NCBI GenBank assembly: GCA_020632995.1
Contig: JACKEN010000002.1
Location: forward strand, 667,501-731,500
DNA: 64,000 bases
Direction: 5' to 3'
From: Deltaproteobacteria bacterium
Lineage (GTDB): Bacteria > Myxococcota > Kuafuiibacteriia > Kuafuiibacteriales > Kuafuiibacteriaceae
A program made the translations under genes and the position numbers. The first letter of the stretch is position 1. Each line of letters opens with the position of its first letter. Shown here piece after piece: positions 10,660 to 18,409 of the stretch. The notes under the pieces were generated by a model, which saw only the letters and a program-made list of their open reading frames with translations, ran no database searches and was not told the DNA's origin.

Positions 10660-12648
10660 ATGCGGGGTCCTCCCGCGTACACGGGGTCCGTGACGCCGGA
10701 GGGGGAGGAGGAGCTCACCGCGCGCATCGCGTACGGTGATCAGGCGGCCACCATCCTGGCCGACCCCCTCGCCACCCTGCGCCCCTCTCACGATCGGCTC
10801 TCGACCCAGGAGGAGGCGGCCCTCGAGGCCCTCCTGGAGCTCGCCGCGGACGAGCGGCGGGGCGGGGTGTACGAGACCTTCGAGGAGACCCTGGGCACCG
10901 GGGCGATGGGGATGGTGCGGGTGGCCACCCAGCCCGGGATGGGGCGCAAGGTGGCGGTCAAGACCCTCGGCCCCCGCCACCGGGACCAGGTCGCGACCCT
11001 CAGGCTCCTGCAGGAGGCGTGGATCACCGGGTCGCTCGAGCACCCGAACATCGTCCCCGTCTACGAGATCGCGATCGACAAGCAGAAGAGCCCGCAGGTC
11101 GTCTTGCGGCGCATCGAGGGCCTGCACTGGCGCGACTTCCTGCGCGACCCCCAGAAGATCACCGACCTGTACGGGGAGCAGGATCGCTTCGAGTGGAACC
11201 TGCGCATCCTCATGCAGGTGTGCAGCGCCATCCACTTCGCGCACCAGCGGGGCATCGTGCACCGCGACGTGAAGCCCGAGAACGTGATGATCGGGCGCTT
11301 CGGCGACGTGTACGTCATGGACTGGGGCATCGCGGTGAGCACGCGGCAGGAGGACGAGGGGCGCATCCCGGTGGCGTGGCGGGTCACCGAGATGGCCGGC
11401 ACCCCCGCCTACATGGCGCCGGAGATGCTGGACGGCGAGGAGCCCCACGTCTCGCCCCTCACCGACGTCTATCTGCTGGGGGCCACGCTCTACGAGCTGG
11501 TGGCCCGCCGAGCCCCCCATCGGGGCGCGAGCCTGATGGATCTGGTGCGCTCCATCGTCCGTTCTGCCCCGGAGTTCCCGCCCGACGCGCCGCCGGCGCT
11601 GGTGGAGATCTGCAAGCGGGCGATGCACCCCGATCCAGAGGAGCGCTTCCCGAGCGCCGAGGCCTTCCGCCAGGCGGTGCAGGACTTCTTGCGCTACAAG
11701 GGCTCGGCTCGCCTCTGCTTCGAAGCCACCCAGAAGCTCACCGCGTTCGAGGCCGCGCTCCTCTCGTTTCGGGCCGATCTCCCGGAGGATGTGGTGGCGG
11801 AGCTCGAGGCCCGGGTCTCGGACGTGACGGTGGAGCAGGTGGTGCCGAAGTCCCACGCGGAGCGGGCTCGGATCCATGATCTGTTCGGGGCCTGCCGGTT
11901 CGGGTTCCAGCAGGCGCTGGTGGAGGGGCCAGACAACCCGGTGGCGCGGGACGGCCTGGAGCGGACGGTGGCCCTGATGGCCCAGTTCGAGCTCTCGCAA
12001 GGCAACTTGTCGGCGGCGGAGCTCCTCGCGATGGAGCTCAAGCGCCCGCCCCCGAACCTGCGCCGGCAGCTCAAGCGGCACCAGCACCACGAGGAGAAGA
12101 AGCTCCGGGAGATGGAGCAGCTCCGGCGGGAGCACGACCCCAACGTGGGCCTGAGGACCCGGGCCATGCTCGCGCTGATCCTGGGGTTGGCGTGGACCCT
12201 GTCGCCCTTGATCGCCGAGCACTGGCTGCCGGGTGGGCGGGGCATGCTCATCACCACCGCGCTGTGGACGGCCGCATTCATCGCGGCGGGGGCGGCGCTC
12301 GCCCTCCGCACCCGCCGGGCCCTCGGGGCGTCGGCCCTGAACCGGGGGCTGGTCGGCACCCTCTTCCTCACCCTGGTCGGACAGCTGGCCCTCAACGCCG
12401 GGGTCGCGATCTCGGGGGCCGCGCCCGAGAGCAGTCAGGTGATGCGGCTGTTCCTGTGGTCGGTGGCCACCGCGATGGCCAGCGTGACCCTCGACCGGCG
12501 CCTCGGCTGGGCGGCGACGGTGTACATGGTGGGCTACTTCGCGGCCAGCGCGTGGCCGGACGCGGTGTACCGGATCATGTCGCTCTGCAACCTGGCCTTC
12601 ACCGTGAACGCGCTGGTGATCTGGTGGCCCCGCCCCCATCGCCGCTGA
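10660..12648 (+). CDS. Ser/Thr protein kinase with six-helix membrane C-terminus
   Basis: A 662-residue Hanks-type kinase. Kinase domain about 60-365: GTGAMGMVRVA, AVKTL, HRDVKPEN (His201-Asp203), MAPEM. The metal-binding motif reads DWG (Asp221-Trp-Gly) instead of DFG. A helical middle region (about 365-510) contains a charged coiled coil (QLKRHQHHEEKKLREMEQLR). The last 145 residues hold about six membrane helices. The layout resembles MASE-type integral sensors but at the C-terminus. Start is uncertain: ATG 10660 is used, GTG 10690 (TPEGEEEL) is equally plausible. The 3' end overlaps the convergent peptidase gene by 50 bp. Confidence 0.9.
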   Translation: MRGPPAYTGSVTPEGEEELTARIAYGDQAATILADPLATLRPSHDRLSTQEEAALEALLELAADERRGGVYETFEETLGTGAMGMVRVATQPGMGRKVAVKTLGPRHRDQVATLRLLQEAWITGSLEHPNIVPVYEIAIDKQKSPQVVLRRIEGLHWRDFLRDPQKITDLYGEQDRFEWNLRILMQVCSAIHFAHQRGIVHRDVKPENVMIGRFGDVYVMDWGIAVSTRQEDEGRIPVAWRVTEMAGTPAYMAPEMLDGEEPHVSPLTDVYLLGATLYELVARRAPHRGASLMDLVRSIVRSAPEFPPDAPPALVEICKRAMHPDPEERFPSAEAFRQAVQDFLRYKGSARLCFEATQKLTAFEAALLSFRADLPEDVVAELEARVSDVTVEQVVPKSHAERARIHDLFGACRFGFQQALVEGPDNPVARDGLERTVALMAQFELSQGNLSAAELLAMELKRPPPNLRRQLKRHQHHEEKKLREMEQLRREHDPNVGLRTRAMLALILGLAWTLSPLIAEHWLPGGRGMLITTALWTAAFIAAGAALALRTRRALGASALNRGLVGTLFLTLVGQLALNAGVAISGAAPESSQVMRLFLWSVATAMASVTLDRRLGWAATVYMVGYFAASAWPDAVYRIMSLCNLAFTVNALVIWWPRPHRR

Positions 12649-13951
12649 GCGCGGGGGGGCGCGGGCGGTAGGGGGCCCACGGGGCCGCGGCCGACAGCTT
12701 GGCGGGGCCGCGGCTGGTGGCCACCCCGAGGCGCTTCAAGAGGCCCTCGAGGTCGACCGGGGCGCCCCGCTCGCCGAAGGCGCGGTGGAGCTCGTTGAGC
12801 ACGTGCTGGCCGGTGCCGGCGTCGGCCGCGGCGAGCGTGCGGGCCAGCGGCCAGCGCACCGTCATGTTGCCCCCCGCGGCCCGGAGCGTCTGCAAGGCGT
12901 CCTGCAGGCTCTTGGCGCCGTGGCTGGCCACCCGGAGCTCCACGTCGGCCATGAGCCAGTAGAGCGCGCCGCCCCAGTAGGTCTCGCCCCAGCGGCGGGT
13001 GCCGTCGAGGCCCTCGCCCCGCGGAAGGCCCTGGGCCACGCCCTCGGCCAGCTCGCCCCACAGCGCGGCCTCGTCGTCCGCGCCGAGGAGCGCCTCGAGG
13101 TAGGTGGCGAGGCCCTCCTCCATCCAGCGGTGGCGGGGTGGGAGGTTCGGCAGGCCCAGGTGCACCAGCTCGTGCCGGAGCTTCCAGTCGTCGCGGAAGG
13201 CCTCGGCGGGGGCGTCCTTTCCCACGTAGACCTGCAGGGTGGCGCCGCCGAGGCCGTGGGCGCTCCCGAACGGGATGTCGTCGCGATCCACCGGCAGGGC
13301 CAGCACCAGGAGGTCCGGCACCGGGAGGCCGCCGAAGTAGCGGGCCACGCGGGTCGCCTCGCGGGTGACCCAGGCCTCGACCACCGAGCGGGGGACGGCG
13401 AGGGGGATCCGCGGGAGGGCGAGGGTCACCCGCCGCGCGCCGGGGACGGGGAGGGGGGCGAGGTCGAGGGGCCCGAACGCGGCGGGGGGCCCGTCGGCGA
13501 GCAAGCTGGCTGGCCCGCGCCAGCCCTCTGGGGTCTGCTCCAGCCCCGCGGCGAAGGTCACTTTCGCCGGGGTGTGGACGGTGAGGGCGAAGGTGCCGTC
13601 CCGGGGGGCCCGGGCGGGGACGGGGAGCCAGTCGCCGGGCCGGGTCACCTGGATCCCGCCCCGGGCCGGGCCCACGAAGCCGCGGGCCTCGTCGGTGCTG
13701 GCCGCGAGGTCGAAGCGCAGGCGCACCACGCAGCCTCTTCGGCAGTCCGCGTCGGCGAGGGCGGTCGGGGCGCCGTCCACCGAGACCTGCCGGACGAAGC
13801 CAGGGGCGCCCACCGTGAGGCCCCGGCCCGAGCCGGCCGGGAGCCGGGCTACGACGGCCAGGCCCTCGGGCCGCCAGGTGACCTCGTAGCGCCAGGTGGG
13901 CGGGGCGGCGGCCGCCGCGAGGGCCAGGAGCGCCGGGAGCACGTCGTTCAT
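12599..13951 (-). CDS. Secreted zinc metallopeptidase, M1/gluzincin-like
   Basis: A 450-residue protein with a signal peptide (MNDVLPALLALAAAAAPP). A beta-rich N-terminal half is followed by a peptidase domain with the zinc motif HELVH (LRHELVHLGLP) and the downstream third ligand in MEEGLATYLEAL, spaced as in M1-type gluzincins. Residues GSAHGLGG precede it. The family usually acts as an aminopeptidase; substrate unknown, location periplasm or outside. It sits between two membrane kinases and is divergent, over 56 bp, from the second. The 3' end overlaps the first kinase gene by 50 bp, a long convergent overlap. The last 30 residues (Gly/Pro/Arg-rich) look weakly constrained. Confidence 0.82.
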   Translation of the reverse strand: MNDVLPALLALAAAAAPPTWRYEVTWRPEGLAVVARLPAGSGRGLTVGAPGFVRQVSVDGAPTALADADCRRGCVVRLRFDLAASTDEARGFVGPARGGIQVTRPGDWLPVPARAPRDGTFALTVHTPAKVTFAAGLEQTPEGWRGPASLLADGPPAAFGPLDLAPLPVPGARRVTLALPRIPLAVPRSVVEAWVTREATRVARYFGGLPVPDLLVLALPVDRDDIPFGSAHGLGGATLQVYVGKDAPAEAFRDDWKLRHELVHLGLPNLPPRHRWMEEGLATYLEALLGADDEAALWGELAEGVAQGLPRGEGLDGTRRWGETYWGGALYWLMADVELRVASHGAKSLQDALQTLRAAGGNMTVRWPLARTLAAADAGTGQHVLNELHRAFGERGAPVDLEGLLKRLGVATSRGPAKLSAAAPWAPYRPRPPALSGDGGGATRSPARSR

Positions 13952-13954
13952 TGA

Positions 13955-13998
13955 GCAACGAACTCGCCTCGAAGCCAATGGGCGGGTAGGTTCGTTGC
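13955..13998. promoter_or_regulatory. 9-bp inverted repeat in a 56-bp divergent promoter region
   Basis: GCAACGAAC (13955-13963) and GTTCGTTGC (13990-13998) are exact inverted copies, 35 bp centre to centre. Together they fill the gap between the peptidase start (13951) and the kinase start (14008). Likely a shared operator or a looped regulator site; no regulator gene is identified. Confidence 0.45.
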
Positions 13999-14007
13999 GC
14001 GCAGGCC

Positions 14008-15978
14008 ATGACCGCCTTCGAGCAAGATCCCCTCCTCGGCCGGGTGCTGGACGGCAAGCTCCGGCTGGACGCGCGGCTGGGCGCCGGCGCGGCGGGGGCG
14101 GTGTACCGCGCCCACCACCTGGCCCTCGACCGGCCGGTGGCCATCAAGGTCCTGCACCAGACCCACTCCACCGATCTGCAGCTGATCCGGCGCTTCAAGG
14201 CCGAGGCCCGCGCCGCGAGCCGGCTCGACCATCCGCACAGCGTGCGGATCCTCGACTTCGGCGAGGACGGCCCCGACCACCTGCTCTACATCGCGATGGA
14301 GTTCATCGACGGCGAGAGCCTGCAGGGGCTGCTGGATCGCGAGCCGGCGCTGCCCTCCTGGCGCATCGCCAGCATCATGGCCCAGGTGGCCTCGGCCCTC
14401 GCCCACGCGCACGAGGAGGGCATCGTGCACCGGGACATCAAGCCCGGGAACATCATGCTCCAGCGTCGGGTGGGCGAGGAGGGCGTGGAGCAGGACTGGG
14501 TGAAGGTCTGCGACTTCGGCCTCGCCAAGATCCTCGACGTGAACCCGGACGACCTGAGCAGCGGGCCGCTGACCAAGCAGGGCACGATCTTCGGGACGCC
14601 GACCTACATGGCGCCGGAGCAGGCCAACGGCGATCCCGCTGACGGTCGCGCGGACCAGTACGCGTGCGGGGTGATCCTGTTCCGGATGGCGTGCGGAGGG
14701 CCGCCCTTCACCGCCGACAGCGCGACCGGGCTGCTGATGAAGCACATCCTGGAGCCGCCGCCCCCGGTGATGAGCCGCGCCCCCAACCTCGATCCGCGGC
14801 TCGGGCCGCTGGTGGACCGGATGCTGGCCAAGGCGCCGGACGACCGCTTCCCGTCCATGCGGGACGTGCTGGCGGTGCTGCGTGAGGTGGCGGCCGACGC
14901 CCCGGCCGGTGCTGCGCCGCTGGTGCGCGGGCCCTCGGTGATGGCCTCGCCTCGAGCCCAGACCCCAGCGCCGCCCGCGCCGCCCGCGCCGCCCGCGCCC
15001 GCGTCGTCGTCGCTGGAGCTGAGCGACACCCGGATCAGCGGCGGGATCGGGGCGCAGGAGGTGGCTCTGGCGTCGGTGCCACCCGCGCCGCCGCCGCGCA
15101 CGAACATCCTGGCCGCGGTGATGGGCTCGGTGGCCCTCCTCGCGGTGGGCGGCCTCGGGACCTACGTGCTGCTGCAGCCGAAGCCCCCCGCGGTGACCGC
15201 CCCCGCCCAGCCGGCCGAGGTGCCGGCGGCGGAGGCTCCGAAGCCGGCTCCGGCGGTCCCGGCCGAGCCGCCGGTGGTGGCCGAGGCCCCGGAGGAGCCG
15301 CCCCCGGAAGAGCCGGAGGCGCCGCCGCCCCCGAGCCGGGTGACCCCGAAGCCCAAGCCGACCAGCACGAAGCCGGCGCCCAAGCCGACCCCGGCCGCGC
15401 CGCCGCCCAGCGCGCCGAAGGTGCCGGATCCGGAGCCGCCGCCTTCGTCGCCGCCGCCGCCCCCCGAGCCGCCGCCCGCCACCACTCCGCCGGTCAGCGT
15501 CCCGCCGCCGGCCGAGACCCCGCCCCCGGTCACGGTGGAGCCGAAGCCGCCGGTGGCCCTCCCGGGGAAGGTCACGCCGTCCCTCGGGACCCCGACCCTG
15601 AAGCCTCGGCTGCAGCCCAGGCTGGGGACCCCGCTCGGCGCCGACTTCCAGTGGTCGTGCAAGGTGGGCGACGTGGAGGTTGGGGGCGGGCTCTCGGCCC
15701 GGCGGACCCAGGAGGCGATCGAGCGGGTGATGGACCCGCTGTCGTCGTGCCTCAAGGACAGGGTCGCCGAGGTCGGGGTCCAGACCGACGGCAAGATCGT
15801 GGTGAAGGGGCGGATCGCCATCCGCGGGACCCTCGCCGTGCTCGACGCCCAGGGCGGCCCCAAGGGGGCGGCCAAGTGCGTCAGCGCCACGCTGACCGGC
15901 GCCCGGATGCCCCAGCCGGACACCGGTGAGGCGGATCTGGAGCTGGTGATCCTCTACTCGGCCTCGCCGAAGACCTGA
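14008..15978 (+). CDS. Ser/Thr protein kinase with Pro-rich linker and periplasmic C-terminal domain
   Basis: A 656-residue Hanks-type kinase. The kinase domain (about 10-275) has GAGAAGAVYRA, AIKVLH, HRDIKPGN (His141-Asp143), CDFGLAK (Asp169) and MAPEQA. One membrane helix sits near 368-388 (AAVMGSVALLAVGGLGTYVLL). A Pro/Ala/Lys-rich linker of about 150 residues follows, able to span the periplasm as in TonB. A C-terminal domain of about 110 residues (two Cys, CKVG and SSCL, then alternating beta-like segments) resembles the domain found at the end of myxobacterial AgmX/GltJ-type proteins. The linker DNA has short GCCGCCC-type tandem repeats (14970-15000). Start ATG is preceded by CAGG. Confidence 0.92.
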   Translation: MTAFEQDPLLGRVLDGKLRLDARLGAGAAGAVYRAHHLALDRPVAIKVLHQTHSTDLQLIRRFKAEARAASRLDHPHSVRILDFGEDGPDHLLYIAMEFIDGESLQGLLDREPALPSWRIASIMAQVASALAHAHEEGIVHRDIKPGNIMLQRRVGEEGVEQDWVKVCDFGLAKILDVNPDDLSSGPLTKQGTIFGTPTYMAPEQANGDPADGRADQYACGVILFRMACGGPPFTADSATGLLMKHILEPPPPVMSRAPNLDPRLGPLVDRMLAKAPDDRFPSMRDVLAVLREVAADAPAGAAPLVRGPSVMASPRAQTPAPPAPPAPPAPASSSLELSDTRISGGIGAQEVALASVPPAPPPRTNILAAVMGSVALLAVGGLGTYVLLQPKPPAVTAPAQPAEVPAAEAPKPAPAVPAEPPVVAEAPEEPPPEEPEAPPPPSRVTPKPKPTSTKPAPKPTPAAPPPSAPKVPDPEPPPSSPPPPPEPPPATTPPVSVPPPAETPPPVTVEPKPPVALPGKVTPSLGTPTLKPRLQPRLGTPLGADFQWSCKVGDVEVGGGLSARRTQEAIERVMDPLSSCLKDRVAEVGVQTDGKIVVKGRIAIRGTLAVLDAQGGPKGAAKCVSATLTGARMPQPDTGEADLELVILYSASPKT

Positions 15979-16754
15979 GCCCGCTGGGCGACAAGCGCCG
16001 CCAGCACCGCCTCCGTCGCGTCCACGTGCACGAAGTGCCCGGCCTCGGGCGCGGTCTCGACCGGGACGCCGATCGCGGCGTAGCGCTCGAGGTCTTCGGC
16101 CTTCACGTAGGTTGAGGCGCCGCCGCGGATGCAGCGGGTCACCGCGGCGTGGGCCGCGGCGACCGGCCACAGGTCGGTCTCGCCGGTGCGGCGATGGAAG
16201 GCCTGCAGGGCCGCGCGGTCGATGCGCCAACGGTAGCCGCCGCCGTCGTGCTCCAGGTTCATGAGGAGCCAGTCGGTGAGGCCCCGGGTGAGGCCCCGCG
16301 CCCGGAAGAACTGGGCGAAGGTGTCGCGATCGGGGGCCTCGTCGGGCGCCTCGAGCAGCATGCGGGAGATGTCGGTGGAGGGCAGCCCGCGGGTGGGGCC
16401 GGGGGCGATGTCGAGCAGCGTCACCGCGCGGACGCGCTCCGGGGCCTGGTCGCGCATGGTGAGGGCCACCCGCCCGCCGATGCTGTGGCCGACCACCCAG
16501 AACGGCTCGGGGTGCGCCGCCATGAGCTCGAGGCCCGCCGCTCCGAGGGTGTAGAGGTCCGCGTCTTCAGGCATGGGCAAAGAGCGCCCGTGGCCGAGTA
16601 AGTCAGCTTGCACCAGGGTCAGCGACGGGTCGCGCTCCGACCAGGCTCGGGCCAGCGCGCCGAGGTTGCGGCCGGAGCCGAGGAAGCCGTGCAACAGGAG
16701 CACGCGGTGCGGGCCGTGGCCGCGCTGCAGATGGGCGAGCATGGGGCTGCGCAT
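15954..16754 (-). CDS. Alpha/beta hydrolase
   Basis: A 266-residue hydrolase, normal for the family and cytosolic. It shows the oxyanion motif LLLHGFLGSGRN, the nucleophile elbow GHSIGG (Ser), ALLDIAPG and the C-terminal GHFVHVDAT with the catalytic His. It resembles YbfF-type esterases and MenH-like enzymes, but the substrate is unknown. ATG at 16754 is used; ATG at 16742 is an alternative. The 3' end overlaps the convergent kinase gene by 25 bp. It is divergent from the fatty-acid cluster, and the palindrome at 16767-16786 lies between them and could control both. Confidence 0.88.
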   Translation of the reverse strand: MRSPMLAHLQRGHGPHRVLLLHGFLGSGRNLGALARAWSERDPSLTLVQADLLGHGRSLPMPEDADLYTLGAAGLELMAAHPEPFWVVGHSIGGRVALTMRDQAPERVRAVTLLDIAPGPTRGLPSTDISRMLLEAPDEAPDRDTFAQFFRARGLTRGLTDWLLMNLEHDGGGYRWRIDRAALQAFHRRTGETDLWPVAAAHAAVTRCIRGGASTYVKAEDLERYAAIGVPVETAPEAGHFVHVDATEAVLAALVAQRAQVFGEAE

Positions 16755-16766
16755 AGCACATGGGGT

Positions 16767-16786
16767 AAGCGACCGGGCGGTCGTTT
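16767..16786. promoter_or_regulatory. TetR-type operator-like palindrome before the fatty-acid-like cluster
   Basis: AAGCGACCG-GG-CGGTCGTTT is a 20-bp inverted repeat with 8 of 9 arm positions matched. It lies 13 bp upstream of the hydrolase start and 80 bp upstream of the ketosynthase start. GACCG/CGGTC half-sites are common for TetR-family repressors of lipid genes; the regulator itself is not in the window. Confidence 0.5.
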
Positions 16787-16866
16787 GAAGGGGGCCTTTA
16801 CGCACCGTGTCGAGCCTGGTTTTGCTACCTCTCCCCGACAACGACGTGATACGGCCCGAGGCGATC

Positions 16867-18114
16867 ATGGTGCCGTCGTTGTCGTTGCCCCGGGTGGTCA
16901 TCACCGGGGTTGGTCTCACGTCCCCCAACGGCAATGACCTCGAGACGTTCCGCCGGAACCTGCTGGACGGGGTTTCGGGGGTGCGGCCCTTCGAGACCCG
17001 CCACATGGGCCGGGTCATCGCCGGGGTCTGCGACTACGACGAGCAGAAGCACCAGACCAAGAAGGCGCGGCGGCGAGGCACCCGCGCCGGCTCGGTGGCC
17101 ATCTACTGCGCCAAGGAGGCGGTGGCGGACGCCGGGCTGGATTGGGCGCAGGTCGACAAGCGGCGGGTGGGCGTCTTCGTGGGCACCACCGAGCACGGCA
17201 ACGTCGAGACCGAGAACGAGATCGCGTCGATGCGCGAGTACGGGGACGACACCCGGTACTGGTCGCACCACCACAACCCGCGCACCGTGGCCAACAACCC
17301 GGCGGGCGAGGTGACCATCGCGATGGGCATCACCGGGCCCCACTACTGTCTCGGCGCGGCGTGCGCGGCGGGGAACGTGGGCATCGTGCAGGGCATGCAG
17401 ATGCTGCAGCTGGGCATGGTCGATCTCGCCCTGGCGGGCGGGGTCTCGGAGTCGATCCACACCTTCGGCATCTTCGCCTCCTTCAAGGCGGAGGGCGCGC
17501 TGGCCGAGCACGCCGACCCCGCCAAGGCCTCGCGGCCCTTCGACACCCAGCGCAACGGCATCGTGGTGAGCGAGGGCGGGTGCCTGTATGCCATGGAGCG
17601 CCTGGACGACGCCCTGGCCCGAGGCGCGCACATTGTGGCCGAGGTGGTGGGCTACGCCATCAACAGCGACGCCCAGGACTTCGTGCTGCCCCTTTGGGAG
17701 CGTCAGGTGGAGTGCATGCAAGCCGCCTTGACGCACGCGGGGCTGAAGCCGAGCGACATCGACATCGTGAGCACGCACGCCACCAGCACCCCCCTCGGCG
17801 ATGAGCAGGAGAGCCGGGCGGTGCGGGCGGTGTTCGAGGGGGCCGAGGGCGTCTTCGTGAACAACACGAAGAGCTACATCGGCCACACCATGGGGGCGGC
17901 GGGGGCCCTGGAGCTGGCGGGCAACCTGCCTTCCTTCACGGACCGCCTGGTGCACCCCACCATCAACGTGGACGCACTCGACGAGAAGTGCGCCATCAAC
18001 AATCTGGTGATTGGGACGCCGAGGGAGCTGCCGAAGGTCGACTACATCCTGAACAACTCGTTCGGGATGCTCGGCATCAACTCGTGCGTCATCGTGAAGC
18101 GGTTCGAGCGCTAG
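16867..18114 (+). CDS. Beta-ketoacyl-ACP synthase (KASII/FabF-like), first gene of lipid cluster
   Basis: A 415-residue thiolase-fold ketosynthase. It carries the Cys-His-His triad: GAACAAGN (Cys166), STHATSTPLGD (His about 304) and KSYIGHTMGAAG (His about 340), with the conserved Lys in front of the last His. It would condense an acyl starter with malonyl-ACP. The active-site Cys is intact, so it is not a chain-length factor. HHHNPRTVANNPAGEV in the middle is characteristic of specialised rather than housekeeping KASs. Start ATG MVPSLSLPRVVITG is chosen. It leads a cluster of seven tightly spaced genes through 23353, and its stop codon forms the loop of a perfect hairpin. Confidence 0.92.
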   Translation: MVPSLSLPRVVITGVGLTSPNGNDLETFRRNLLDGVSGVRPFETRHMGRVIAGVCDYDEQKHQTKKARRRGTRAGSVAIYCAKEAVADAGLDWAQVDKRRVGVFVGTTEHGNVETENEIASMREYGDDTRYWSHHHNPRTVANNPAGEVTIAMGITGPHYCLGAACAAGNVGIVQGMQMLQLGMVDLALAGGVSESIHTFGIFASFKAEGALAEHADPAKASRPFDTQRNGIVVSEGGCLYAMERLDDALARGAHIVAEVVGYAINSDAQDFVLPLWERQVECMQAALTHAGLKPSDIDIVSTHATSTPLGDEQESRAVRAVFEGAEGVFVNNTKSYIGHTMGAAGALELAGNLPSFTDRLVHPTINVDALDEKCAINNLVIGTPRELPKVDYILNNSFGMLGINSCVIVKRFER

Positions 18115-18125
18115 GCGCTCGAACC
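18101..18125 (+). other. Perfect 11-bp hairpin whose loop is the ketosynthase stop codon
   Basis: GGTTCGAGCGC - TAG - GCGCTCGAACC: eleven perfect pairs enclosing exactly the TAG stop at 18112-18114. No T-run follows, so it is not an intrinsic terminator. A second weaker pairing, AACCCC (18122) with GGGGTT (18138), lies just before the ACP start. Likely roles are 3'-end protection, RNA processing or partial attenuation that sets the KAS:ACP ratio (inference). Confidence 0.7.
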
Positions 18126-18151
18126 CCACCTTGCTTGGGGGTTACCGAGAA

Positions 18152-18397
18152 ATGAGCGAGAACGAAGTTCGCAAGCTGATCCTGGACATCATCCACGACA
18201 TCGCGCCGGATGAGGACCTCTCTGACGTGAAGTCGGACGTGCGCCTGCGGGACCAGCTGGATCTGGACTCCATGGACTTCCTGGACATCGTGATGGAGCT
18301 GCGCAAGCGGCACCAGATCGAGGTCCCCGAGGAGGACTACATGGAGCTGTCCACCCTGGACGGGTGCGTAGCCTACCTGAGCCCCAAGTTCGCCTGA
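18152..18397 (+). CDS. Acyl carrier protein of the lipid cluster
   Basis: An 81-residue four-helix acyl carrier protein with the phosphopantetheine site LDLDSMDFLD (Ser40). The motif is D-S-M rather than the DSLDxVEL of housekeeping AcpP, suggesting a specialised carrier. Start ATG MSENEVRK; an in-frame upstream start at 18131 lacks support. It sits 37 bp after the ketosynthase and 12 bp before a CrtI-like enzyme, so intermediates of the cluster are probably carried on it. The PPTase at 23667 is a natural candidate to activate it. Confidence 0.95.
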   Translation: MSENEVRKLILDIIHDIAPDEDLSDVKSDVRLRDQLDLDSMDFLDIVMELRKRHQIEVPEEDYMELSTLDGCVAYLSPKFA

Positions 18398-18409
18398 GCC
18401 CAGGGAGCG

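Noticed and set aside
14970..15000. Short GCCGCCC tandem repeats considered as a repeat array
   Set aside because: They encode the Pro/Ala linker of a kinase and are too short and irregular for a functional array; no CRISPR-like spacing exists anywhere in the window.
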